From CAJCIW01 sp963833965 (GTDB lineage: Bacteria; Chlamydiota; Chlamydiia; Chlamydiales; Rhabdochlamydiaceae), in NCBI GenBank assembly GCA_963833965.1, contig CAWHZZ010000001.1, forward strand, positions 62,001 through 126,000: a stretch of 64,000 bases of DNA. Reading direction: 5' to 3'. The notes below the pieces were generated by a model that had not been told where the DNA came from, did not search any database, and was given only the letters and a program-made list of their open reading frames with translations. Position 1 is the stretch's first letter; the number at the start of each line of letters is the position of its first letter. This document shows positions 1-7,549 of the stretch, in pieces. The translations under genes and the position numbers were made by a program.

Positions 1-1192
1 CGTTTCAGCTTTTCAAAGCTATGGACAGTACCTAGCTCACACGATCTCAGAAGAAGAAAGAAAAGAGATCGTGAAACACGCCTGTCCCGGCGCTGGCGCC
101 TGTGGTGGAATGTATACAGCTAATACCATGGCCTCTGCCATGGAAGCGATGGGACTCACGCTGCCCTATAGCGCCTCAATTCCAGCGACAGATCTCGCAA
201 AATTAGAAGAATGCCGAAGAGCTGGTCCCGCGATCAAACACTTGCTAGAGAAAGACATCAGACCTAAGCAGATTATGACACGCAAGGCATTTGAAAATGC
301 CATAGTTACTGCGACTGCTCTTGGTGGCTCAACGAACGTAATCTTGCATCTCATTGCGATCTCTCGCGCCGTTGGCGTCAATTTGACCTTGAATGACTTT
401 CAGGTTATCAATGACAAGGTGCCTCTTCTGGCTGACTTTAAGCCCAGCGGAAAATACGCCATGAAGGACCTTCATCTCATCGGTGGATTACCCGCAGTAT
501 TAAAGCTTCTTCTCAAGGAGGGGCTTATTCATGGAGATTGCTTAACTGTGACCGGAAAAACATTGGCCGAAAACCTGACCCCGCTTCCCGAATTAGCTGC
601 TGGCCAGCAGGTCATCCATCCATTCTCTAAACCGATCAAATCCAAAGGCCATTTTCATATTCTCAAAGGGAATGTGGCTCCCGAGGGTGCCGTTGCAAAG
701 ATTACAGGGAAAGAGGGCCTCTCTTTCAAAGGGCCTGCCCGAGTTTTCGATTCAGAAAACGAAATGATCAAGGCTCTAGAGCACGGTCACATCAAAAAGG
801 GTGATGTAGTTGTCATCCGCTATGAAGGCCCCAAAGGAGGCCCGGGAATGCCTGAAATGCTGAAACCTACCTCCGCCTTAATGGGCTCTGGGTTAGGCAA
901 TGACGTTGCTCTCATCACAGATGGGCGATTTTCAGGAGGCTCTCACGGGTTTATCATTGGCCACATCGCCCCCGAAGCCCAAGCAGGCGGACCAATTGCC
1001 CTATTGAAAAATGGTGACATCATTGCCATTGATGCTGAAAAAAACACGATTCACGTAGAGCTTTCTGAAAAAGAGCTTGCGGCTCGAAAATCTCACTGGA
1101 AAATGCCCCCTTACAGGACTCAGCGAGGCACCCTTTTTAAATATATCAAAAATGTCACCTCAGCCAGTCTGGGTTGCGTAACGGATGAGTGA
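1..1192 (+). CDS. ilvD: Dihydroxy-acid dehydratase, 3' part (5' end outside window)
   Basis: Catalyses dehydration of 2,3-dihydroxy-3-methylbutanoate and its isoleucine-pathway homologue, the third common step of branched-chain amino-acid synthesis; cytosolic Fe-S enzyme. The frame is open from base 2, so about 396 of the usual ~560 residues are present and the start lies upstream of the window. The IlvD/Edd signature CPGAGACGGMYTANTM sits at about residue 25 of the visible part and supplies an iron-sulfur cysteine. The C-terminal GRFSGGSHGFIIGHIAPEA block is also typical. An internal GTG at 71 is not a start. The stop is 3 bases before ilvE, so the two are surely cotranscribed. Identity is secure from these motifs; the distinction from the Edd (phosphogluconate dehydratase) branch is supported by the ilvE neighbour. 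Confidence 0.95.
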   Translation, partial: VSAFQSYGQYLAHTISEEERKEIVKHACPGAGACGGMYTANTMASAMEAMGLTLPYSASIPATDLAKLEECRRAGPAIKHLLEKDIRPKQIMTRKAFENAIVTATALGGSTNVILHLIAISRAVGVNLTLNDFQVINDKVPLLADFKPSGKYAMKDLHLIGGLPAVLKLLLKEGLIHGDCLTVTGKTLAENLTPLPELAAGQQVIHPFSKPIKSKGHFHILKGNVAPEGAVAKITGKEGLSFKGPARVFDSENEMIKALEHGHIKKGDVVVIRYEGPKGGPGMPEMLKPTSALMGSGLGNDVALITDGRFSGGSHGFIIGHIAPEAQAGGPIALLKNGDIIAIDAEKNTIHVELSEKELAARKSHWKMPPYRTQRGTLFKYIKNVTSASLGCVTDE

Positions 1193-1195
1193 GTC

Positions 1196-2128
1196 ATGGC
1201 TGAAGATGAATTAATGCAGTTTGCCTATTTTCATAAAAAAATAGTCCCTGTACAAGACGCTACGATCAGCATCGCAAGCCATAGCTTACAGTACGGGACT
1301 ACCTGCTTTGGAGGCATTCGCGGATATTATGAATCAGGCAAAGCAAAGTTATTTCGACTCAAAGACCACTTCGAGCGGCTGATCAATGCAGCCAAAATTT
1401 TAGGAATGGAAACCCAAATGCCCTGGGAAGAATTTGAGGCGATCATCATTAAACTCGTGCAAGCGAATGCTCCTCAAACAGATTTCTACCTCCGCCCCTT
1501 CTTCTATTCCGAAGATCAAGCCCTGACTCCCTGCTTTGATGAAATTGATTTTCGCCTAGCAATTTACATGACTCCTCTGGGCCATTATTTCGATCCATCT
1601 AGAGGCTTGCGCCTCATGATTTCAAGTTGGAGGAAAATCTCAGATGCCGCTATGCCTACGAAAGCCAAAGCAGGAGGCTTCTACGTCAATTCAGCACTGG
1701 CAAAATCTGAAGCGAGCCAAAATGGATACGATGATGCATTGATGATGGATGACCAAGGGAACGTCGTCGAGGCCAGTGCTGCAAACATTTTTCTTGTTTT
1801 GCGCGGAGAAGTTGTCATGCCCGAAACCGGCTCAGCTATGCTGGAAGGAATCACCAGGCGAACCGTTATCGATTTCCTTGAAGAAGAAGATATCAAAGTT
1901 AGGGCAGAGAGAATTGACCGTTCAATGATCTATACTTGTGATGAGTTGATCGTCACAGGAACGGCAGCGCAAGTGACTTTTGCAGAATCAGTAGACGGCC
2001 GGATCATTTCAAAAGATGGAGAGCCGGGTCCAATTTGCAAATTGCTCCGAAGGAGTCTCAAGAAGGCAATCGATGGTGAGCATCCAAAGTCCTCTCTTTG
2101 GCTAACGGAGATTCCGATTTTTAAATAA
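1196..2128 (+). CDS. ilvE: Branched-chain amino-acid aminotransferase (class IV)
   Basis: PLP enzyme that interconverts Leu/Ile/Val and their 2-oxo acids, the last step of the pathway that IlvD serves. 310 residues, normal length for the family. Visible marks are an N-terminal block with SLQYGTTCFGGIRGYY, the cofactor-lysine region TKAKAGGFYVNSALAKSEA near residue 155, and VVEASAANIFLV near residue 190, which holds the conserved glutamate of fold-type IV aminotransferases. ATG start 3 bases after the ilvD stop. D-amino-acid aminotransferase and 4-amino-4-deoxychorismate lyase share the fold, but length, motifs and the ilvD neighbour favour IlvE. Branched-chain synthesis is not expected in classical Chlamydia, so this pair is informative about the host lineage. 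Confidence 0.93.
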   Translation: MAEDELMQFAYFHKKIVPVQDATISIASHSLQYGTTCFGGIRGYYESGKAKLFRLKDHFERLINAAKILGMETQMPWEEFEAIIIKLVQANAPQTDFYLRPFFYSEDQALTPCFDEIDFRLAIYMTPLGHYFDPSRGLRLMISSWRKISDAAMPTKAKAGGFYVNSALAKSEASQNGYDDALMMDDQGNVVEASAANIFLVLRGEVVMPETGSAMLEGITRRTVIDFLEEEDIKVRAERIDRSMIYTCDELIVTGTAAQVTFAESVDGRIISKDGEPGPICKLLRRSLKKAIDGEHPKSSLWLTEIPIFK

Positions 2129-2182
2129 TTCAGCAACTCCCCCGCTCTAATTTATTTTTGCTGACTTCTGGCAAGGAATAAA

Positions 2183-2932
2183 GTGGAAGATAACGATCTA
2201 TCGCATAGCAATTATATCGTCTACGTCGACGAAAGCGGTGATCACAGTCTCGTCTCGATCGATGAAGGGTATCCCGTGTTTGTCCTCTCCTTCTGTGTAT
2301 TCCAAAAACAGCACTATGCTCATGTGATAACGCCCGCTCTTCGCATGCTTAAGTTTGAAACATTTGGGCATGATATGGTGATTCTGCATGAGCAGGACAT
2401 ACGAAAAAAAACAGGGACCTTCCATCAAATGGGGAAGGAAAGGCGAGAAAGCATTCTCGAAGATCTCAATGTCTTAATCGCTGAGGCAGACTTCACTCTT
2501 CTTGTCAGCGTGATCGATAAACACAAACTGAAGAAAGAACAAACCCAAGACACTCACGTCTATCACTTGGCAATGGAATTGGGATTGGAAAAGCTCTACC
2601 ACTTCCTTCAGTCCTGCAATCAACAAAATCGCCTCACTCACGTAATCTGTGAAGCCCGAGGAAGGGTAGAGGATCGGGCCTTAGAATTAGAGTTCTCTCA
2701 CGTCTGCTCCGGACATAATAGCTTGAAAAAGGTGTTGCCCTTTCAACTCATCATTGCCGATAAAAAAACCAATTCCGAGGGGCTTCAATTCGCCGATCTA
2801 GCCGCAAGGCCTGTTGGCCTCTCCGTTGTACGTCCTGGCCAAACGAACCGGGCTTTTCAAATCTTGCAGAAGAAGCTGCACAAGAACCATGAAGGCAAAG
2901 TAGATGGATACGGCTTCTATCTATACTGCTGA
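2183..2932 (+). CDS. DUF3800 domain protein
   Basis: 249 residues, GTG start preceded by an AAGGA site 6 bases upstream. The N-terminal YIVYVDESGDHS block and the C-terminal LQFADLAARPVG block are the two hallmarks of DUF3800, a family with acidic residues arranged like an RNase H-type fold and often found near mobile or defence genes. The biochemical activity of the family is not established to my knowledge, so I give no function. It starts 54 bases after ilvE on the same strand and could be read from the same message. The downstream region contains stem-loops and repeats rather than a clear gene, so this may be the edge of an inserted segment. Confidence 0.8.
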   Translation: MEDNDLSHSNYIVYVDESGDHSLVSIDEGYPVFVLSFCVFQKQHYAHVITPALRMLKFETFGHDMVILHEQDIRKKTGTFHQMGKERRESILEDLNVLIAEADFTLLVSVIDKHKLKKEQTQDTHVYHLAMELGLEKLYHFLQSCNQQNRLTHVICEARGRVEDRALELEFSHVCSGHNSLKKVLPFQLIIADKKTNSEGLQFADLAARPVGLSVVRPGQTNRAFQILQKKLHKNHEGKVDGYGFYLYC

Positions 2933-2965
2933 CACTTGAAAGTTATAGGAAATTTCAATTTCAGC

Positions 2966-3148
2966 GCTTCAATTTTTTGTTTGTTGAAGCAGACCATGTG
3001 CAAGCACATGGTCGATGGAAACGAACAAAAAGGCCATGGTAAAACCACGGCCGTAAGTGAAGATGCTGAAGCAGAAATTTTCACAACTTTCCAGTGGAAC
3101 TACTATATACCCCATAAAAAGCGAAAAACCTCAAGGTTGTCCTTGAGG
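2966..3148. other. Cluster of four stem-loops, possible structured RNA
   Basis: Four short perfect or near-perfect hairpins follow one another: 2966-2990 (7 bp stem GCTTCAA/TTGAAGC), 2993-3012 (8 bp ACCATGTG/CACATGGT, loop CAAG, which reads as a CUUG tetraloop on the minus strand), 3032-3052 (GGCCATGG/CCACGGCC, one mismatch) and 3129-3148 (8 bp CCTCAAGG/CCTTGAGG). The last is followed on the minus strand by TTTTTCGCTTTTT and would make a good intrinsic terminator in that direction. I could not match the group to tmRNA, RNase P or SRP RNA. The strand and the existence of a transcript are unknown. Confidence 0.35.
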
Positions 3149-3211
3149 CTAAACGCCGGCCAGGTAGTCCCAACCCATTTATACCTTCATTTTAAGAAGT
3201 CTTGCTTATTT

Positions 3212-3267
3212 TTGCATGCATTTTATGTTGTGCATACATTCTTTGCATACGTTGTTGCTTTGCATGC
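3212..3267. repeat. Four short direct repeats, consensus KTGCATRC
   Basis: TTGCATGC at 3212, GTGCATAC at 3230, TTGCATAC at 3243 and TTGCATGC at 3260, with starts spaced 18, 13 and 17 bases apart. Spacing is irregular and the units are only 8 bases, so they could be a multi-site protein-binding region or chance in AT-rich sequence. They lie about 60-120 bases upstream, on the minus strand, of the terminator-like hairpin at 3129-3148. Confidence 0.3.
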
Positions 3268-3543
3268 GCTTTCAAGCTCATGGCACCTAGCGGCACAGTT
3301 ATCGCCTATTTATCCCATCTGACAACAACTTTCTTCAGATGATTTTGATCATCCAAAGCTACCTGAAGAACATAGATTGAGCAGAAATGTTCTTTATCGG
3401 CTTAAGTTAGACGAATGGCAAAATTTTAGGTCTATTTTAAGTAGATATAGATTGAACAGCTAGCAACTTGAGGTTCCCTAGAGAAATTTTTTATTATAAA
3501 AAAGTTAGGAAGTTTAAGACACTCTTTAAAAATTTCGGATAGT

Positions 3544-3707
3544 TATACTGTGGTCGGCTTGTAGCGTCGATTTTATGCCCTGAATTTTTTCGTGTGACGA
3601 AGCGTGGAACTCGAAGCAATCTTCCTGCCAGCTTGCGAGAGCGAACGCAAAGTCAAACAGAAAAAGGCAGGCGCAGAAAATCGACTCTACAAGCCGACCG
3701 CAGTATA
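3544..3707. repeat. Palindromic repeat, family A copy 1
   Basis: 164 bp element with imperfect terminal inverted arms of about 34 bases: TATACTGTGGTCGGCTTGTA begins the left arm, and the reverse complement of the right arm begins TATACTGCGGTCGGCTTGTA. The interior (from ATTTTATGCCC to CAGAAAAT) nearly matches the element at 19526-19863, including GAAGCRATCTTCCTGCCAGC. The interior is itself weakly self-complementary, so the whole unit can fold as one long hairpin. It lies between a gene-poor stretch and the epimerase gene and contains no reading frame of note. It is best described as a MITE-like or REP-like dispersed repeat; no transposase is visible nearby. Confidence 0.8.
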
Positions 3708-3784
3708 CAATTCGGAGGAATATTCAGGCAATTTTCATAGATTACTTGTGGATGATTGGCTTATAGATATTTAAAGAGAGGACT

Positions 3785-5218
3785 ATGAAAATCTTACTTA
3801 CTGGAGCTAACGGGTACATTGGATCGCGTCTCCTTCCCCGCTTAGTAGACGAAGGGCATGAAATCTATGCCCTAGTAAGAAGCTGTTCTCGAATTGAAAT
3901 TCCCGAGAAATTTCAATCTCAGCTTCATGTCATTGAAGCTGACCTACTTGATTCTTCCTCTTTGTTGAAAATTCCCGCTGACATCGATGCAGCTTACTAT
4001 CTAGTGCATTCAATGAGTTATTCGCAAAAATTTTCCGAATTGGAGGCTGCTTCAGCAAAAAATTTTGTGAGTCGGTTGGAAAATACACAAGCGAAACAAA
4101 TCATCTACTTGAGTGGTCTCTCAAACGAAGATCATCTTTCCCGTCATTTAACCTCGAGAAAAAGGGTTGGAGAAATCCTCCGAGAAGGAAAAGTTCCGGT
4201 GACTATTTTAATGGCTGGGATCATTATCGGTTCAGGAAGTGCTTCATTTGAAATTATCCGAGACTTGGTTGAAAAACTGCCCATTATGGTTGCTCCAAAA
4301 TGGCTCAAGCAGCTCACCCAACCGATCGCCATAAGCGATGTTCTCGCTTATCTGACTCTCGTTTTGGGAAATCCCGCCTGCTTTGGACACTCCTTTGAGA
4401 TCGGAGGACCTGATGTCATGAGTTATAAAGACCTTTTGTTAAATTTTGCAAAAATGCGAGGGTTGAGACGAAAAATTATTACGGTTCCCGTTCTTACCCC
4501 GCGCCTCTCTTCGTATTGGCTATTTTTTGTAACTAGCACGAGCTTTTCACTTGCGCGTTTCCTAGTCGAAAGTCTGATTAATAATGCCGTTTGCAAAGAA
4601 AATCGAATTCAAAAACTCTTTCCCAGAAAACTCCTCTCTTATGAAGAGGCTCTGCAATTGGCTTTCACTCGTACCGAAGAAGATTGGGTGCCTTCTAGCT
4701 GGAAAGATACTTTAAGTGGTTCTACTTTAAATCCAGATCTTTCCATTTATGTCCACGTTCCTAAATTCGGCATCTTAAGCGATAGACGCACCATTGTTTT
4801 TTCTAGTCCTATAGAACAAGTGCAAAAGCGGATTTGGTCTTTAGGCGGAGATCGAGGTTGGCTTGCGATGAACTGGGCTTGGAAATTCAGAGGGTTTCTA
4901 GATAAATTGGTAGGAGGAATTGGACTGCGCCGAGGCAGAACTCATCCGACACGGCTGAAAGTGGGAGATGCACTCGATTTCTGGCGCGTCTTATTAGCAG
5001 ATGAAAAAAATCGACGTCTACTTCTCTATGCTGAAATGAAACTGCCTGGTGAAGCGTGGCTTGAATTTGAGATCATTCCTCATGAAACAGGAGGGACTCT
5101 GAAACAAACAGCCTCCTTTCGTCCCAATGGAGTCTGGGGTAGATTTTATTGGTATAGTCTTTACCCGTTTCATGCTCTTATTTTCAGCCAATTGGCAAAA
5201 CAGATCGCAAAGGGTTGA
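3785..5218 (+). CDS. NAD-dependent epimerase/NmrA-like protein with C-terminal DUF2867 domain
   Basis: 477 residues; ATG preceded by AGAGAGGA. The N-terminal third is an extended/atypical SDR Rossmann domain, with TGANGYIGSRLLPRL at residues 6-20, a binding loop for NAD(P), and a LVHSMSY segment near residue 78. Residues ~330-475 resemble DUF2867 (DRGWLAMNWAWKFRGFLDKL; the C-terminal GVWGRFYWYSLYPFHALIF block is very characteristic). This two-domain architecture is widespread in bacteria; the substrate is unknown, and a sugar nucleotide or lipid-linked substrate is only a guess. It stands alone as a transcription unit, preceded by a palindromic repeat and followed by a strong hairpin. Confidence 0.85.
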   Translation: MKILLTGANGYIGSRLLPRLVDEGHEIYALVRSCSRIEIPEKFQSQLHVIEADLLDSSSLLKIPADIDAAYYLVHSMSYSQKFSELEAASAKNFVSRLENTQAKQIIYLSGLSNEDHLSRHLTSRKRVGEILREGKVPVTILMAGIIIGSGSASFEIIRDLVEKLPIMVAPKWLKQLTQPIAISDVLAYLTLVLGNPACFGHSFEIGGPDVMSYKDLLLNFAKMRGLRRKIITVPVLTPRLSSYWLFFVTSTSFSLARFLVESLINNAVCKENRIQKLFPRKLLSYEEALQLAFTRTEEDWVPSSWKDTLSGSTLNPDLSIYVHVPKFGILSDRRTIVFSSPIEQVQKRIWSLGGDRGWLAMNWAWKFRGFLDKLVGGIGLRRGRTHPTRLKVGDALDFWRVLLADEKNRRLLLYAEMKLPGEAWLEFEIIPHETGGTLKQTASFRPNGVWGRFYWYSLYPFHALIFSQLAKQIAKG

Positions 5219-5251
5219 ACCTCTCTCGCCTTCAGGCGAGAGAGGTTCAAC
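5214..5251 (+). terminator. Long perfect hairpin over the stop codon of the epimerase gene
   Basis: A 17 bp perfect stem, GTTGAACCTCTCTCGCC at 5214-5230 and its complement at 5235-5251, closes on a TTCA loop. The TGA stop (5216-5218) lies within the left arm. There is no U-run after it (GTGTCAGGGG follows), so it is not a textbook intrinsic terminator. It may act as an mRNA 3'-end stabiliser or be a repeat unit. Confidence 0.45.
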
Positions 5252-5448
5252 GTGTCAGGGGATAAAAATGAAGAAGAAGTCTGATCCCTCTTTGTATTCA
5301 GGCCCGATTTGCGACTTGAGGGCTCATTTTTGGGTCGAAGTCCCTTGAGTGACCGCTCGCTGGCAAAATTGTTTTATGGACATCCTTTCAAATTATCCTT
5401 ATAATTGAGGTTTCTCTGAATTTTAGTCGGCATTTCTTTGGAGGCCTT

Positions 5449-7491
5449 ATGAAACTGCGTCATTTTTTTCTTTCTCTGATGTCTATGTTGCTTTTATCCC
5501 TAAAAATTTTTGGGACTTTTGATTTGGTTGTCACAGGTGTGAGCCCCTCTGTCGGCCCATCTTCGGGTGGAACAGAGGTCGCAATTACAGGAAGTGGTTT
5601 TACGGGGGTTAACGCTGTTTACTTTGGAGGAGTTCCTGCAATATCGTTTACTGTAAATTCTGACAGTTCTGTGACAGCAATTTGTCCGGCACATTGCCCA
5701 CAAGTCGCATCTGTGAAGCTTACAAATACGGAGGGGACGTCGCTCACTTCGAAGAACACGTATTATACCTACCAAGGAAACTGGCAGGCATATGTGACCA
5801 ATTCAGGAGGGGGTAACGGAGGAGGAACGACGGTGTCCGTGTTTGACACAAGCAATCCCTCTGCGGGTAGCGTTGCCATTACTGTAGGTGATGAACCTAA
5901 TGCGATATGCATCACTCCTGATGGAGCGCAAGTTTATGTAGCGAATTATGGAAATGGCACGGGCTCTACGGTCTCAGCGATTGATACCGCTTCGAATAGT
6001 GTCATTGGCATTCCTCTTGGAGTTGGAGCGGGTCCTAATTCTATTGCAATCATGCCTAATGGAAAACAGATCTATGTCGCTAATTCTAGCGCTAACACTG
6101 TATCAGTGATCAATCAGGCAAATGATGTGATCGGCACAATTTTGGTTGGAAATGGCCCTGATGCTGTGGCGATTTCTCCTGATGGGAAAAAGATGTTTGC
6201 AGCTAATTTTAATGATAGCACCGTTTCAGTGATAGATACAGCAACAAATACTGTGATCGGCAGTCCTATTCCAGTTGCAGGGGGACCTCTTGCAATCGCT
6301 CTTACTCCTAATAGCGCGGAGGCTTTTGTGCCCAACTATGATGGAACGACCATTTCCGTCATCAATACAGCCAATGAGACAACGCTCAGCATCCCTCAAA
6401 TTCTGGGCCCATGGGCTGTAGCAATTACACCGAATGGAAAAAAAGCTTATGTGGCCAATTATGGACATCAACTCACCATCGAGGACACCGTTTTTGTCGT
6501 CGATCCAGCTAACCCAACTGGAGGCAACACTCCTATCACTGTCGGACAGGGTCCAACGCTTCTCTCTGTTTCTCCTGATGGAACTAAAGTGTATGTAGTC
6601 AATTATAATAATGGGGATCCGAATGCGGGCACTGTTTCCATTATTGATACTGCAACTGACATGGTCATTGGCACACCAGTTACGGTGGGAATCGGTCCAA
6701 ATGCGATTGCAATGACTCCTGATGGGACACAGGTTTACATCGCCAACTTCGGCGGAGATATCATTCCTGGAACCACCATTTCGATTATTGATGCTATGAC
6801 AAATGCAGTAAGCAATGTTTCCGTTGGCGATGCTCCGACGATGATTGCGATTACACCGGACCAAGCGCCGCTGGCAAAGTTTGATGTGACTGTAGCCCCT
6901 GCAGGGCAAAATAGCCTATTTGATGCTTCTGGCTCTGTAACACCTACAGGGACAATCAAATTGTATTCTTGGGATTTCGGAGATGGGAACACACTTCACA
7001 CATCGAATGCCTCTACATCTCATGTGTATCAGCACGTGGGTGATTACACTGTTCATTTAACTGTTACAAACTCAGCCGGAACGTCTACTCGCCAAATTTT
7101 CAGCTATTACGGGTACAATAACAATAACTTTGGCTCTTACAATGTTCCGATGACCAACAATGGAGGACCGACTGCTAAAGCAAGCCAAGTTATTTCGGTC
7201 AATCCCGCTGCTCCTAAAAATTTTCAAGTAAGGCAAGCGGAGAATGTTTTTTACAATCCCACAGCATATGTGAATATCTTAACTTGGGATGCACCAGCAA
7301 ATGGAGGGATCTTATGTTACAAAATATATCGCAATGCCGCATTGACAGATATCGTGGCTGAAATCCCAGCGACTAAACTCCTTAGATATGAAGATCTTAA
7401 CCGAGTCCAAGACACAACATACACGTATTATATTGTCTCAGTTGCTGAAAATGGAATATCCGCGGCGGCTACTGCAACTGTGAACCCATAG
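5449..7491 (+). CDS. Exported TIG / YVTN beta-propeller / PKD / FN3-like surface protein
   Basis: 680 residues with GGAGG five bases before the ATG. Residues 1-23 form a signal peptide (KLRHFFLSLMSMLLLSLKIF). Then come an IPT/TIG immunoglobulin-like domain (about 27-108, with GPSSGGTEVAITGSGF), a series of YVTN-type propeller repeats from about 110 to 470 (PNAICITPDGAQVYVANYG and VAISPDGKKMFAANF are typical units), a PKD domain (about 480-560, YSWDFGDGNTLHTSN) and a C-terminal fibronectin-III-like segment (about 585-680). Such mosaics are extracellular or surface-bound binding proteins; no catalytic residues are evident. Bases 5252-5448 upstream hold no gene. It converges on the inverse autotransporter at 7550. 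Confidence 0.85.
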   Translation: MKLRHFFLSLMSMLLLSLKIFGTFDLVVTGVSPSVGPSSGGTEVAITGSGFTGVNAVYFGGVPAISFTVNSDSSVTAICPAHCPQVASVKLTNTEGTSLTSKNTYYTYQGNWQAYVTNSGGGNGGGTTVSVFDTSNPSAGSVAITVGDEPNAICITPDGAQVYVANYGNGTGSTVSAIDTASNSVIGIPLGVGAGPNSIAIMPNGKQIYVANSSANTVSVINQANDVIGTILVGNGPDAVAISPDGKKMFAANFNDSTVSVIDTATNTVIGSPIPVAGGPLAIALTPNSAEAFVPNYDGTTISVINTANETTLSIPQILGPWAVAITPNGKKAYVANYGHQLTIEDTVFVVDPANPTGGNTPITVGQGPTLLSVSPDGTKVYVVNYNNGDPNAGTVSIIDTATDMVIGTPVTVGIGPNAIAMTPDGTQVYIANFGGDIIPGTTISIIDAMTNAVSNVSVGDAPTMIAITPDQAPLAKFDVTVAPAGQNSLFDASGSVTPTGTIKLYSWDFGDGNTLHTSNASTSHVYQHVGDYTVHLTVTNSAGTSTRQIFSYYGYNNNNFGSYNVPMTNNGGPTAKASQVISVNPAAPKNFQVRQAENVFYNPTAYVNILTWDAPANGGILCYKIYRNAALTDIVAEIPATKLLRYEDLNRVQDTTYTYYIVSVAENGISAAATATVNP

Positions 7492-7502
7492 AGTAGATTT
7501 TT

Positions 7503-7536
7503 GAAGAACTCCTCCTTGTAAAGGAGGAGATTCTTC
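7503..7536. repeat. Hairpin repeat, family D copy 1
   Basis: GAAGAACTCCTCCTT, loop GTA, then AAGGAGGAGATTCTTC, a near-perfect hairpin between two convergent genes. There is no U-run on either strand beyond the stem. The centre (CTCCTCCTTGTAA) recurs at 44609-44622 and, degenerate, at 27991-28012, so this is a repeated unit that may double as a bidirectional terminator. Confidence 0.6.
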
Positions 7537-7549
7537 GACGGTTATCGAA

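Larger units (their letters stand above)
2936..3463 (+). other. Weak interrupted reading frame without a recognisable product
   Basis: A frame opening with TTG at 2936 runs to a stop at 3320-3322 and continues open in the same frame to a stop at 3461-3463. The second part (46 codons) has protein-like composition, including HPKLPEEHRLSRNVLYRLKL. The first part overlaps several stem-loops and a short direct repeat and has poor codon character, so I doubt it is translated. It may be a decayed gene fragment. I recognise no family. Bases 3464-3543 hold nothing that I can identify. Confidence 0.2.

Noticed and set aside
3212..3267. KTGCATRC units considered as a CRISPR array or iteron origin
   Set aside because: Units are only 8 bases with uneven 13-18 base spacing and no repeat-spacer structure; no replication gene is nearby.
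5127..5348. 73-codon frame overlapping the end of the epimerase gene
   Set aside because: Starts inside the epimerase gene and reads through its 3' hairpin; no protein-like features.
6226..6909. Long open frame antisense to the YVTN repeats
   Set aside because: It is a shadow of the repetitive plus-strand gene; composition is cysteine/arginine-rich and there is no ribosome site.
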